From assembly GCF_014204895.1 (NCBI RefSeq), contig NZ_JACHMF010000001.1, positions 8,246,001 to 8,310,000 of the forward strand: a DNA stretch of 64,000 bases, read 5' to 3'. This DNA is from Paractinoplanes abujensis. GTDB lineage: Bacteria; Actinomycetota; Actinomycetes; Mycobacteriales; Micromonosporaceae. Made by a program: the position numbers and the translations under genes. A model generated the notes under the pieces. The model searched no databases and was not told where the DNA came from. It saw only the letters and a program-made list of their open reading frames with translations. Position 1 is the stretch's first letter. The number at the start of each line of letters is the position of its first letter. Positions 37,131-46,261 of this stretch are shown here, in pieces.

Positions 37131-39053
37131 ATGAGCGAATCCCTCCCCGCCCCCGACGGCATCCTGGCGACCGTCACCGAGCCCGGTGACCTCAAGCGCC
37201 TCAGCCCCGAGCAGCTGACCCTGCTGGCGGCGGAGATTCGCGACTTCCTGGTGGCCAAGGTGTCGCGCACCGGCGGCCACCTCGGCCCCAACCTCGGCGT
37301 GGTCGAGACCACCCTGGCCCTGCACCGCGTGTTCGACTCGCCCCGGGACCGGATCCTGTTCGACACCGGCCACCAGGCGTACGTGCACAAGATCGTCACC
37401 GGCCGGCAGGACGGCTTCGACCTGCTGCGCCGGCGCGGCGGACTGACCGGCTACCCGAGCCGGGCCGAGAGCGAGCACGACTTCATCGAGAACTCGCACG
37501 CCTCGACCGCCCTGTCCTACGCGGACGGCATGTCCAAGGCGTTCGCCCTGCGCGGCGAGGACCGGCACGTCGTGGCCGTGGTCGGCGACGGCGCGCTCAC
37601 CGGCGGCATGTGCTGGGAGGCCCTCAACAACATCGCCGCGGCCAAGAACCGCCTGGTCATCGTCGTCAACGACAACGGCCGGTCGTACGCGCCGACCATC
37701 GGCGGCCTGGCCGACCACCTCTCCACGCTGCGGCTCAACCCCGGCTACGAAAAGGTGCTCGACCTGGTCAAGGACGCGCTGGGCTCGACACCGGTGGTGG
37801 GCAAGCCGGTCTACGAGGTGCTGCACGCGGTCAAGCGCGGCATCAAGGACGCGGTCAGCCCGCAGCCCATGTTCGAGGATCTCGGCATCAAATACCTGGG
37901 CCCGGTCGACGGGCACGACGTGCAGGCCATGGAGTCGGCGCTGCGCCGGGCCAAGGGCTTCGACGCGCCGGTCATCGTGCACGCGGTCACTCGCAAGGGT
38001 TACGGCTACCGTCCCGCCGAGCAGGACGAGGCCGACTGCCTGCACAGTCCGAGCAGCTTCGACGTCGAGACCGGCAAGTCGCTGGCCGCCTCCAAGCTCA
38101 AGTGGACGAGCGTCTTCGCCGACGAGCTGGTCAAGATCGCCGACGACCGGCCCGATGTGGTGGGCATCACCGCCGCCATGGCCGAGCCGACCGGCATCGC
38201 CGCACTGGCCAAGAAATACCCCGAGCGCTCGTACGACGTGGGCATCGCGGAGCAGCACGCGGTGACCAGCGCGGCCGGCCTGGCCATGGGCGGCCTGCAC
38301 CCGGTCGTGGCGGTCTACGCCACGTTCCTCAACCGCGCCTTCGACCAGGTGCTCCTCGACGTGGCGATGCACGAGCTGCCCGTCACGTTCGTGCTCGACC
38401 GGGCCGGGATCACCGGCCCCGACGGCCCCAGCCACTACGGCATCTGGGACATGAGCGTCTTCGGTGTCGTGCCCGGGATGCGGATCGCCGCCCCGCGCGA
38501 CGAGGCGACGCTGCGCGAGGAGCTGCGCGAGGCTCTCGCCGTCGACGACGGCCCGACGCTGGTCCGCTTCCCGACCGGCGCCGTGCCGGCCGCGTTGCCC
38601 GCGCTGCGCCGGGTCGGCCAGGTCGACCTGCTGCGGGAGGACGAGCGCAAGGACGTGCTGCTGGTCGCGGTCGGCTCGTTCGCCGGGCTGGGCCTCGAGG
38701 TCGCCGAGCGGCTGGCCGAGCAGGGCTTCGGGGTCACCGTGGCCGACCCGCGCTGGGTCCGCCCGGTGCCGATCGAGCTGACCGGCCTGGCCGCTCAGCA
38801 CCGCCTGGTGGTCACGCTGGAGGACGGCATGCGGGCCGGCGGCGTGGGCGACGCGGTGGCCAGCGCCCTGCGGGACGCGGGGGTCGAGGTGCCGCTGCGC
38901 GACTTCGGCGTGCCGGCCGGGTTCCACCCGCACGGCACGCGGGCCGAGATCCTGACCGAGCTCGGACTCACCGCGCAGGACGTGGCGCGCGGTGTCACCG
39001 AGTGGGTGGCCAAGCTCGACGCGCAGCCCGCGAACGCGGAAATTCGCCGATAG
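37131..39053 (+). CDS. dxs: 1-deoxy-D-xylulose-5-phosphate synthase
   Basis: This 640-residue thiamine-diphosphate enzyme condenses pyruvate and glyceraldehyde 3-phosphate in the first step of the MEP isoprenoid pathway. Motifs: [45 protein letters not shown] (ThDP/Mg site), [18 protein letters not shown] (catalytic Glu) and [15 protein letters not shown]. The start ATG 37131 fits homologues; no ribosome site is present, and TAGACT (37117-37122) lies 8 nt upstream, consistent with a leaderless mRNA. The 260-bp gap before it must also hold the folD promoter. Confidence 0.97.
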   Translation: MSESLPAPDGILATVTEPGDLKRLSPEQLTLLAAEIRDFLVAKVSRTGGHLGPNLGVVETTLALHRVFDSPRDRILFDTGHQAYVHKIVTGRQDGFDLLRRRGGLTGYPSRAESEHDFIENSHASTALSYADGMSKAFALRGEDRHVVAVVGDGALTGGMCWEALNNIAAAKNRLVIVVNDNGRSYAPTIGGLADHLSTLRLNPGYEKVLDLVKDALGSTPVVGKPVYEVLHAVKRGIKDAVSPQPMFEDLGIKYLGPVDGHDVQAMESALRRAKGFDAPVIVHAVTRKGYGYRPAEQDEADCLHSPSSFDVETGKSLAASKLKWTSVFADELVKIADDRPDVVGITAAMAEPTGIAALAKKYPERSYDVGIAEQHAVTSAAGLAMGGLHPVVAVYATFLNRAFDQVLLDVAMHELPVTFVLDRAGITGPDGPSHYGIWDMSVFGVVPGMRIAAPRDEATLREELREALAVDDGPTLVRFPTGAVPAALPALRRVGQVDLLREDERKDVLLVAVGSFAGLGLEVAERLAEQGFGVTVADPRWVRPVPIELTGLAAQHRLVVTLEDGMRAGGVGDAVASALRDAGVEVPLRDFGVPAGFHPHGTRAEILTELGLTAQDVARGVTEWVAKLDAQPANAEIRR

Positions 39054-39110
39054 GGTCGTTAAACGGACGGCGGTTGGGCAGTTCCGTTATCTGCTCGTTA
39101 CTTTTGGGGC

Positions 39111-40421
39111 ATGACGGTTCAGGGCAACACGGTGGTCATCGATCTGGGCCTGGAGCGGGGTGAACCCGATTCGTACGACGCGCCGCAACGCTCGACGTAC
39201 CCGGGCTGGTTCCCCGCCGCCGTCCTGGCCGTGCTCGTGCTGCTCACCGCCGGGGCCTCGGCCGCGCCCGCCAAGCCGCCGTTCACCGAGGTGTTCAGCC
39301 TCAAGGTGGGGCCGGCCGACCCGTACGCGCTGACCGAGGACGGCCAGCTGCTGGCCCAGGCCTACGGCACGCTCGGCGCCTACGACCTCGACGACGGTGA
39401 GTCGCAGTGGGAGGCGGGGCAGGAGATCCCCGTCTACCGGCTGCGCCTCGGCTCGGGCCTGATCCTCATGCGCCCGTGGAGCGTCGGCGCCCGCGACCCG
39501 GGCACCACCGCCGTCTCGATCGACGACGGCGATCTGCAGTGGCGGCGTTCCGGCCAGGTCATCACTCTGGCCGGGTCGCCGACCCTGCTCTCGGTCGTGC
39601 CGGTGCGCGGCTTCGGCAGCAGCGCCAACCGGCGGATCAACGGGCCGGTCGACGCCATCGACCCGGACACCGGGCGCACCCTCTGGACCGTCAACGTGCC
39701 GTCGACCGCCACCCTCGTGGCGCTGCCGGGCGCGGGCGACGCCGGCACCCGCATGCTGCTCGTGCACGACGACCGCACCATGGCCGTGCACGACCTGGTC
39801 ACCGGCGAGCGCCTGACCCGGACGAACGTGCCGGCCGCGGACTACGACCAGGACAACCCGGTGGTGGTCGGCGGGACGATCCTGCTGCGGCACCCGGGCC
39901 GGCCCAGCATGGAGTTCTCGGCCTACGACGCGGTCACGTTGCGCAACCTGTGGTCGAAGCCGGCCGACGGGGCGTACGACGTCGAGACCTGCGGCGCCCT
40001 GGCCTGCCTGACCGGGCCCGGCGGCATCCGCGCGGTCGACCCGGCCACCGGCGACACCGTCTGGCAGCGGCCCGAGTGGCGGGGCATCCAGCAGTTCGGC
40101 ACCCAGTTCGTCGCGTACGGGTCGGCGGAGTACACCCGACCGCTCGGCCTGATCAATCCGGACACCGGTGCCCTCGAAGTCGACCTCACCGGATGGCGCC
40201 CGGTCACCGGAACGGCTACCCAACACCACCTGCTGGTCACCAGGGCAACCGAACCCGGAGGCCGTACGATGGTCGCCGTTGCCCGGCCCGGCGAGAACGC
40301 ACCACGGCTGCTCGGGGCGCTGCCGACCGGCACCGGCGACTGCCAGGCCGCGGACGAGCGCCTGGTCTGCCGCTCGATGTACGGCCGGCTCATCGTGTGG
40401 GCGTACGGCTTGAAGGGGTAA
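39111..40421 (+). CDS. Membrane-anchored PQQ-like beta-propeller protein 1
   Basis: The protein has 436 residues: a short cytoplasmic tail containing VVIDLGLERGE, one membrane helix (WFPAAVLAVLVLLTAGASA), and an extracytoplasmic propeller with PQQ-type blade repeats (AIDPDTGRTLWTVNV, AVDPATGDTVWQRPEW, LINPDTGALEVDL). Paired cysteines ETCGALAC and DCQAADERLVCRS suggest disulfides. It ends LIVWAYGLKG. No PQQ-enzyme catalytic residues are evident, so it is probably a sensor, scaffold or adhesion module. TACTTT (39099-39104) ends 6 nt before ATG (leaderless). It is first of three paralogues. Confidence 0.85.
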   Translation: MTVQGNTVVIDLGLERGEPDSYDAPQRSTYPGWFPAAVLAVLVLLTAGASAAPAKPPFTEVFSLKVGPADPYALTEDGQLLAQAYGTLGAYDLDDGESQWEAGQEIPVYRLRLGSGLILMRPWSVGARDPGTTAVSIDDGDLQWRRSGQVITLAGSPTLLSVVPVRGFGSSANRRINGPVDAIDPDTGRTLWTVNVPSTATLVALPGAGDAGTRMLLVHDDRTMAVHDLVTGERLTRTNVPAADYDQDNPVVVGGTILLRHPGRPSMEFSAYDAVTLRNLWSKPADGAYDVETCGALACLTGPGGIRAVDPATGDTVWQRPEWRGIQQFGTQFVAYGSAEYTRPLGLINPDTGALEVDLTGWRPVTGTATQHHLLVTRATEPGGRTMVAVARPGENAPRLLGALPTGTGDCQAADERLVCRSMYGRLIVWAYGLKG

Positions 40422-40424
40422 GCG

Positions 40425-41786
40425 TTGGCACTGATCGAGCTGGACCTGACGACCCAGCCCGACCAGACGTCCACTCCGCTGCCTCCCGCCCACCGCTACC
40501 GCCTGCCCGGTCTGCTGCTGGTCGCGGTGCTGGCGCTGGCCGCCGGAGGCGCCGCGCCCGCCCTGCCGGTGCTCTGGCGCTACCTCGGCGCCGTGCCCGC
40601 CGCGGGCGGCCCGGAGGCGCCGTTCCAGCTGGCCGGCGGCCGGGTCTACACGGTCGAGGCGGCGGGCCAGGAACGCGTCACCACGGCCTGGAGCCTGGAA
40701 CGCACGCCGCGCGAGCTGTGGACGGTGAGTTTCCCGGCCCGCGTCTCCGGTCCCGACGAGATCAGCTGGGGCGCGGTCGACGCCGAACAGGCGGGCGACG
40801 TGGTGCTCTTCGGCGACGGACCGGACACGACGATCGTGGACGCGGCGACCGGGGCGATCCGGTGGACCTCGCCGGTGGCCGTCACGCCGCTGCCGGGCGG
40901 CCGGATCGGCGTCACCCAGCGGCACGACTTCCGCTCCGGCACCGTCTACGACCAGGCCTCGGGCGAACCCGGCATGCTGTACTTCTCGGCCACCGGCGAG
41001 CCGCACACCGAGCCGCCGCTGCGCACCCACATCAACGGGGTCGACCTGACCGACGGCCGGGTGCTGTGGACGCTGACCGTGGCCGGCTCGGTCAACGTGG
41101 CCGTGCCGCCGGGCGACGAGACGGCCGCGCTGCTGCTCTCCTCCGACCGGCTGCGCCGCATCGACGGCACCACCGGCGAGGTCGTGGGGAACCGGTCGCT
41201 GCCCCGGGTGGGCGGGATCGCCCCGGCCACCGGGGAACTGGTCGACGGGCTGATGATGGTCTACTACGGCCGCCGGGGGATCGTCTCGCGCGAGGTCGCC
41301 TACGCCCCCGACACCCTCGAGCAGCGCTGGCAGCGGCGCGTGCCGACGATGATGACCGACCCGGCCAACTGTTCCGGCCTGCACTGCGCGGGCGGCCGTC
41401 AGGCCCTCGACGTGCTCGACCCGGACACCGGCCGGGCCCGCTGGCGGGCACCCGACGACGTCGATTTGGCGAAATACGGGAACTACGTGATCGAGGTGGG
41501 TGTCGAGTCGGGTATGCCGGTGCGGCTGGTCGACCCGGACACCGGCGTCACCCGCGTCGACCTGACCGGCTGGCGGGCCGAGGTGGTGGGCCAGGCCGGG
41601 CAGCCGATCGTGCTGCGGCGCGGCATCGACGCCGGGGCCAGCGCGTTCGGCGTGGTGGTGGACCGCCGCGACGAGATCCAGCCGCTCGGCGTGACCGGCG
41701 GCCCGGTCAGCGACTGCGCCTCCGACGCGCGGCACGTGGTCTGCCGCACCGACGACGGGCTGCGAATCTGGGCCTATCGGGCCTGA
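40425..41786 (+). CDS. Membrane-anchored PQQ-like beta-propeller protein 2
   Basis: This 453-residue paralogue of its neighbours has a cytoplasmic tail with ALIELDLTTQ, a membrane helix (LPGLLLVAVLALAAGGAAPA) and a propeller with VDAATGAIRWTSPV, VDLTDGRVLWTLTVAGS, VLDPDTGRARWRAPDD and LVDPDTGVTRVDLTGW. Cysteine pairs are CSGLHC and CASDARHVVCRT, and it ends LRIWAYRA. TTG 40425 starts 3 bp after the previous stop with AAGGGG upstream, so the two form one operon. Function unknown. Confidence 0.85.
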   Translation: MALIELDLTTQPDQTSTPLPPAHRYRLPGLLLVAVLALAAGGAAPALPVLWRYLGAVPAAGGPEAPFQLAGGRVYTVEAAGQERVTTAWSLERTPRELWTVSFPARVSGPDEISWGAVDAEQAGDVVLFGDGPDTTIVDAATGAIRWTSPVAVTPLPGGRIGVTQRHDFRSGTVYDQASGEPGMLYFSATGEPHTEPPLRTHINGVDLTDGRVLWTLTVAGSVNVAVPPGDETAALLLSSDRLRRIDGTTGEVVGNRSLPRVGGIAPATGELVDGLMMVYYGRRGIVSREVAYAPDTLEQRWQRRVPTMMTDPANCSGLHCAGGRQALDVLDPDTGRARWRAPDDVDLAKYGNYVIEVGVESGMPVRLVDPDTGVTRVDLTGWRAEVVGQAGQPIVLRRGIDAGASAFGVVVDRRDEIQPLGVTGGPVSDCASDARHVVCRTDDGLRIWAYRA

Positions 41787-41816
41787 TCTATCACCGAGGG
41801 TCATCGGCAGCGCACA

Positions 41817-43112
41817 ATGAGTGCCGTGGCCGGCGGAGTCATCGAACTCGGCGAGGTGCCCCGCGAGACGCCCACCGTCGTCGGGGCCGACCGGCTGGTG
41901 CCGCGCCGGGCCCTGCTGATGCTGCTGTCGGCCCTCCTCGTCGCGACGACCGCGGCCGCGGCCCCGCTGCCCGCCCTCGGCCGGCCCACCATCGTGCCGG
42001 CCCGGCTGGGCGACACCATGTTTCTCGACGGGCGGCGAATGCTGCTGGTCAGCGGCTCGGCCACGCTCGTCTCGCAGATCAGCCGCCGGGTCGTGCGGGC
42101 CTACGACCTGCCCAGCACCCGCCTGGTCAGCACCACCACGGTCACCGTCTCCGGCGGCATCAACCAGGTGCTCCCGGCGGGCGACACGGTAGTGGTTTCG
42201 TACCAGGTGGACGCGAGCGGCACCTGGGCCACGGTGGCGGTGGCCGAGGGCACCGAGCAGACCCGCTGGCGCCGCACGGCCCGGTTGATCGCGGTCTCCG
42301 AGGCCGACGGCCAGGCGCTGCTGGGCACCGACGAGGCGGTGTCCGCCGTCGACCTGCGCACCGGCGCCACCCGCTGGCGGCTGCCCCGGCCACCGGACGG
42401 CTACATCGCCGAGACCGGCTGGGACGCCACGAACTATCCGCGCTGGCTGGTGCTGCTGACCGACTCGGGCCGGTTGGAGAGCCGCGACCCGCACACCGGG
42501 GCGCTGCTGGCCACCCGTGCGATCCCGCCCCGCGAGGGTCGCGCCAACGGGCTGATCTGGCCGGTCGACGACCTGGTCATGGCGGACGACGGCGGGCCCG
42601 GCTTCGCCGCGTACCGGCTGCCCGCCCTGACCCCGCTCTGGCACACCGGGGCCGACCTGTCGAGCAGCTGGATGCAGGCCGCTTGCGGGCGCCTGATCTG
42701 CACGTTCCGGCAGCAGCGGGGGCTCACGGCGATCGACCCGGCCGACGGGCGGGAACTGTGGGAGAACCCCGACTGGGCGTACGCCGAGCCGGTCGGCCCC
42801 TACCTGCTGGCGACCCGGGCCGAGCGCGGCGTGGACGAGCCCGGGCTGTGGGTGATCGACCCCGCCACCGGACGGTCCCGGGGGAACTTCGGCCGGTGGG
42901 AGTACCTCGCGGCGACCGGGGACGGGCGCTTCTACGGCAAGCTCGACGTCCCGGGGGAGTTCCTGGTGCACTACGGGATCCTCGACCCGGACACCTTCAC
43001 CGTACGGGTGCTGGGCACGGCGGCCGACGTCTCCAACAGCTGCCAGGCCGTGGCCGGTCTGCTGATCTGCCGGCTCGTCGACGCCTCGGTCGCCCTGTGG
43101 CCCCTTCGGTAG
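41817..43112 (+). CDS. Membrane-anchored PQQ-like beta-propeller protein 3
   Basis: This 431-residue third paralogue has a cytoplasmic tail with GGVIELGEVPRE, a membrane helix (ALLMLLSALLVATTAAAAPL) and a propeller with AVDLRTGATRWRLPRP, AIDPADGRELWENPDW and VIDPATGRSRGNFGRW. Cysteine pairs are AACGRLIC and CQAVAGLLICRL, and it ends VALWPLR. The start lies 30 bp after the previous stop and lacks a clear ribosome site. It precedes a two-component system by 68 bp, a possible functional partner. Function unknown. Confidence 0.85.
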   Translation: MSAVAGGVIELGEVPRETPTVVGADRLVPRRALLMLLSALLVATTAAAAPLPALGRPTIVPARLGDTMFLDGRRMLLVSGSATLVSQISRRVVRAYDLPSTRLVSTTTVTVSGGINQVLPAGDTVVVSYQVDASGTWATVAVAEGTEQTRWRRTARLIAVSEADGQALLGTDEAVSAVDLRTGATRWRLPRPPDGYIAETGWDATNYPRWLVLLTDSGRLESRDPHTGALLATRAIPPREGRANGLIWPVDDLVMADDGGPGFAAYRLPALTPLWHTGADLSSSWMQAACGRLICTFRQQRGLTAIDPADGRELWENPDWAYAEPVGPYLLATRAERGVDEPGLWVIDPATGRSRGNFGRWEYLAATGDGRFYGKLDVPGEFLVHYGILDPDTFTVRVLGTAADVSNSCQAVAGLLICRLVDASVALWPLR

Positions 43113-43180
43113 CCTCTTGCTTACAGCCTCTTCACACCCGGTCGGCGAGGCTGGGCCCGGCGGTTCGACGGAGGTCTGCG

Positions 43181-43855
43181 GTGCGTGTGCTGGTTGTGGA
43201 AGACGAGCGGAACCTCTGCGATGCGATCGCCCGCGGGCTGCGGCGCAAAGGCATGGCGGTCGACGTGGCCTACGACGGCCTGCAGGGCCACGAGATGGCC
43301 TACGTGACCCGCTACGACGTGGTCGTGCTCGACCGTGACCTGCCCGGCATGCACGGCGACGAGATCTGCGCGGCCCTGGTCGAATCGGGCGCGCTGACCC
43401 GGGTGCTCATGCTCACCGCCAGCGGCACGGTCGCCGACCGGGTCGAGGGCCTGCAGCTGGGTGCCGACGACTACCTGGCCAAACCGTTCGCCTTCGAGGA
43501 GCTGGTGGCCCGGGTGCAGGCGCTGGGCCGGCGGGCCACCCCGGCCGCCCCGCCCGTGCTCACCGTGGGCAACCTGGTGCTCGACCAGACCCGCCGGGTC
43601 GTCACCCGCGGCGGCACCCCGATCGAGCTCACCAACAAGGAGTTCGGCGTGCTGGAGGAACTGCTCAAGGCGCGCGGTGGTGTCGTGTCGAGCGAGGAAC
43701 TGCTGGAACGGGTGTGGGACGCCAACACCGACCCGTTCACCACGACCGTACGGGTGACCGTCATGACGCTGCGGAAGAAGGTGGGCGACCCGCCGCTGAT
43801 CGAAACCGTGGTCGGCGCCGGCTACCGCGTGCCCGAACCGGTCGTCCTCTCATGA
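43181..43855 (+). CDS. Response regulator, OmpR/PhoB family
   Basis: The protein has 224 residues from GTG 43181 (ACGGAGG 7 nt upstream). The receiver starts VRVLVVEDERNLCDAIARGL, with the phospho-acceptor Asp in VVVLDRDLPGMHGD, the Thr in MLTASG and the Lys in LAKPFAFEEL. The winged-helix DNA-binding domain ends TTTVRVTVMTLRKKVGDP and IETVVGAGYRV. The ATGA overlap couples it to the downstream histidine kinase. It may regulate the propeller genes upstream (inference from position). Confidence 0.95.
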   Translation: MRVLVVEDERNLCDAIARGLRRKGMAVDVAYDGLQGHEMAYVTRYDVVVLDRDLPGMHGDEICAALVESGALTRVLMLTASGTVADRVEGLQLGADDYLAKPFAFEELVARVQALGRRATPAAPPVLTVGNLVLDQTRRVVTRGGTPIELTNKEFGVLEELLKARGGVVSSEELLERVWDANTDPFTTTVRVTVMTLRKKVGDPPLIETVVGAGYRVPEPVVLS

Positions 43856-45072
43856 CGGTCTACCTCGGCCGCGAGCAACCCCCGCCCGGACTGCCCCGGC
43901 CCACCCTGCGGCTGCGGCTGACCCTGCTCAACGGCATCCTGCTGGTCGGCGCGGGAGCGATCCTGGTGCTGCTGGCGTGGCTGCTGGTGGGCGACGTGAT
44001 GCACCCCGGCGTGGGGCTGCAACCCGGCTCCGTGGTCACGCTGACCGACGGGCGTACGGTCGACGCCGCCCAGTGGCAGGAGGCGCTGGTCGACCAGGCG
44101 GCACGCGAGATGCTGGTCAAAGGCCTGGTGGCGCTGTTCGCGATCGGCATCATCGGCATCGCCGGGGCGTACGCGGTGGCCGGCCGGGCCCTGCGCCCCC
44201 TGCACACCGTCACCCAGACCGCCCGCCGCCTGGGCGAGGAGACGCTCGACCAGCGCATCCGCTACTCCGGGGCGGACGACGAGGTGGCCGAACTGGCCCG
44301 CACCTTCGACGCGATGCTGGACCGGCTGGCCGGCGCGTTCGAGTCGCAGAAACGGTTCGTCGCGAACGCCTCCCACGAACTGCGCACCCCGCTGGCGGTG
44401 ATGCGCACCGAGATCGACGTGACCCTCAGCGACGACGAGGCCGACGTGGCGGAATACCGCCGCATGGCCAAAGTGGTGCGCAACGCCTCCGAACGGGCCA
44501 ACGGGCTGGTCGACGCGCTGCTCGTGCTGGCCCGCTCCGAGGCCCAGTCCGGGCGGCGGCTCGTGCGCAAAGTGCCGGCCGACATGGCGATGAGCGTGAC
44601 CAACGCGTTGTCGGCGGTGAAAGCCGAGGCCGAACGGCTCAAACTCGACGTGACGACCGACCTGCAGCCGGCGCCCGTGGTGGGTGACCCGTCACTGCTG
44701 GACCGGCTCGCGGGCAACCTGATCGAGAACGCGATCCGCTACAACCACCTGCTGGGCCGGCTGTGGCTGCGCACCGAGACGGTGAACGGTCAAGCCCGGC
44801 TGGTGGTGGGCAACACCGGCTACGAGGTCGAGCCGGGGGACGTGCCGGGGCTGTTCGAGCCGTTCCGTCGTGGGGGCTGGGAGCGTACGGGGTCCCGGGG
44901 ATCCGGTCTGGGGTTGTCGATCGTGCGGGCGGTGTGCGACGCGCACGGAGGGACGGTCTCGGCGGTGGCCCAGGCCGGAGGCGGGCTGGAAGTGACGGTG
45001 TCGCTGCCCACGGCCGACGCGACACCCGTGGTGGCGGCGTCGGCCTCGGTGCCGCGGGCCAAGCTGGCCTGA
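43852..45072 (+). CDS. Sensor histidine kinase (HAMP, HisKA)
   Basis: This 406-residue membrane kinase has helix 1 (LTLLNGILLVGAGAILVLLA), an extracytoplasmic loop of about 60 residues, helix 2 (GLVALFAIGIIGIAGAYAVA), HAMP (ALRPLHTVTQTARRLGEETL), HisKA with NASHELRTPLAVMRTEID, and an HATPase domain (NLIENAIRYNH, GNTGYEVEPGDV, GSGLGLSIVRAVCDAHGG). The small extracellular loop is its only sensor. It pairs with the OmpR-type regulator and follows three extracellular propeller proteins, which could present its signal (speculative). Confidence 0.94.
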   Translation: MTVYLGREQPPPGLPRPTLRLRLTLLNGILLVGAGAILVLLAWLLVGDVMHPGVGLQPGSVVTLTDGRTVDAAQWQEALVDQAAREMLVKGLVALFAIGIIGIAGAYAVAGRALRPLHTVTQTARRLGEETLDQRIRYSGADDEVAELARTFDAMLDRLAGAFESQKRFVANASHELRTPLAVMRTEIDVTLSDDEADVAEYRRMAKVVRNASERANGLVDALLVLARSEAQSGRRLVRKVPADMAMSVTNALSAVKAEAERLKLDVTTDLQPAPVVGDPSLLDRLAGNLIENAIRYNHLLGRLWLRTETVNGQARLVVGNTGYEVEPGDVPGLFEPFRRGGWERTGSRGSGLGLSIVRAVCDAHGGTVSAVAQAGGGLEVTVSLPTADATPVVAASASVPRAKLA

Positions 45073-45078
45073 GCTCTG

Positions 45079-46110
45079 CTACGCGGCCTCGCGGCGGATG
45101 GTGCGCCAGCGGGACTCGCTGATGCCCAGCTCGGCGGCGATCTCGGCCTCGTTGAGGCCGGGCCGGGCGGCCTTGATCTGCGTCGCCAGGGCGATCGTCT
45201 CGGCGGGGGTGCGGCGGCTCTTCCCGGATCGGTCGGCGGGGGCCGTGACCGCGCGGCCGCTGGGGGTCGAGCGCTGCGCGGGGACAACTCGGCCGTTGGC
45301 GGCTTCGCGCGCGGAGGTGCTCGGCCGGTTTTCGCGCGCGGAGGTGCTCGGCCGGTTTTCGCGCGCGGTGGCGCTCGGCCGGTTCTCGCGCGTGGGGGTG
45401 CTCGGCCGGTTCTCGCGCGTGGGGGTGCTCGGCCGGGCGGGTGCGGTGGCCCGGCTCAGTGTGCGCGGCGCCGGCTGGGGCAGGGCGGCCGCGACTTCTG
45501 CCAGCGCGGCGGCCGTGGCCGGACCGAGCGGGCCTGATGCGCGTCCAGGGCCGTTCACCCGCGCCTGAGCCGCCGCGAGCGGACTGGGAATGAGGCCCGG
45601 AACGGGGTCGCCGGGGAACTCGGCGGAAATGGTGCCGGGCTGCGGCTGGCTCAACGGCTGCGGCTGCGGGTGCGACGAGGTCATCGGCGGCGCCGTCGGT
45701 TCGGACTGGGCGCGTTCCAGAGTCGAGATGCGCCCGCCCAGTTCGACCAGGCAGATGCTGGCCACCACGATCAACCCGTCGACCGAGAGCGGCAGCAGGT
45801 AGGGCGAAGCCCCCGTCTCGCCGTAGCGGGCCGCCACCCCCACCATGTGCCAGTAGGAGACCCAGGCCGCGATGCCCGCGATGATCGCCGTGGCCACCAG
45901 CCGCAGCACGGCCAGGTAGCGCCGGTGCACCGGCACGCGGGAGATCAGCTCGACGGTGAGCAGCAGGGCGAGCGGGGGCCAGGCGGCGATGGCCTGGCTG
46001 ATCGGGTTGTCCAGGGCGTGCAGGACGTTGGCGACCACGGAGGCGGCCACGCCGAGCAGCAGTGTGGCTCGCACGGCCCACCGGACGCGGCGCAGTTGCT
46101 CCAGGACCAC
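45079..46110 (-). CDS. DUF2637 (SpdB-like) membrane protein with repeat linker and HTH tail
   Basis: This 343-residue protein has four membrane helices in residues 10-130 (RATLLLGVAASVVANVLHAL, AIAAWPPLALLLTVELISRV, ATAIIAGIAAWVSYWHMVG, LLPLSVDGLIVVASICLVEL), as in DUF2637 proteins such as SpdB of Streptomyces plasmid transfer. A Pro/Gln-rich linker contains five 9-residue repeats (PSTPTRENR-like). A C-terminal helix-turn-helix reads LNEAEIAAELGISESRWRTI. No conjugation genes are nearby, so a transfer role is not supported. GTG 46110 has AGGAGA 6 nt upstream. Confidence 0.85.
   Translation of the reverse strand: MVLEQLRRVRWAVRATLLLGVAASVVANVLHALDNPISQAIAAWPPLALLLTVELISRVPVHRRYLAVLRLVATAIIAGIAAWVSYWHMVGVAARYGETGASPYLLPLSVDGLIVVASICLVELGGRISTLERAQSEPTAPPMTSSHPQPQPLSQPQPGTISAEFPGDPVPGLIPSPLAAAQARVNGPGRASGPLGPATAAALAEVAAALPQPAPRTLSRATAPARPSTPTRENRPSTPTRENRPSATARENRPSTSARENRPSTSAREAANGRVVPAQRSTPSGRAVTAPADRSGKSRRTPAETIALATQIKAARPGLNEAEIAAELGISESRWRTIRREAA
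45308..45442 (-). repeat. 27-bp in-frame tandem repeat in the DUF2637 gene
   Basis: Five units with the plus-strand core GGTGCTCGGCCGG begin at the same phase at 45314, 45341, 45368, 45395 and 45422, exactly 27 bp apart, encoding PST(P/S)(T/A)RENR. Adjacent units are nearly identical, pointing to recent duplication. Confidence 0.9.
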
Positions 46111-46172
46111 CGGACGTCTCCTCAGCCTTCGGACGGGGTTCGGCCAACCATCCTGAACGCTGCTGGTAACGC

Positions 46173-46219
46173 CAACGCCTCCGGACGGGAACCGTGACCG
46201 GTCCGTTCCGGAGGCGTTG
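46173..46219 (-). terminator. Hairpin terminator of the PQ/Y-rich membrane protein gene
   Basis: CAACGCCTCCGGA (46173-46185) pairs with TCCGGAGGCGTTG (46207-46219), extended by CGG/CCG across a one-base bulge, 43 nt past the stop at 46262. Confidence 0.65.
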
Positions 46220-46261
46220 TGACTACGTGATCGTCGCGCGCGGCGTGGCGCCTTGACGCGC

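Noticed and set aside
39407..43180. Frame of more than 1200 residues ahead of the OmpR-type regulator
   Set aside because: Arg/Gly/Pro-rich shadow of the three propeller genes. The receiver starts at GTG 43181 with its own ribosome site.
45079..46110. Conjugative element signalled by the SpdB-like DUF2637 protein
   Set aside because: No Tra, integrase, att-like repeat or replication gene nearby.
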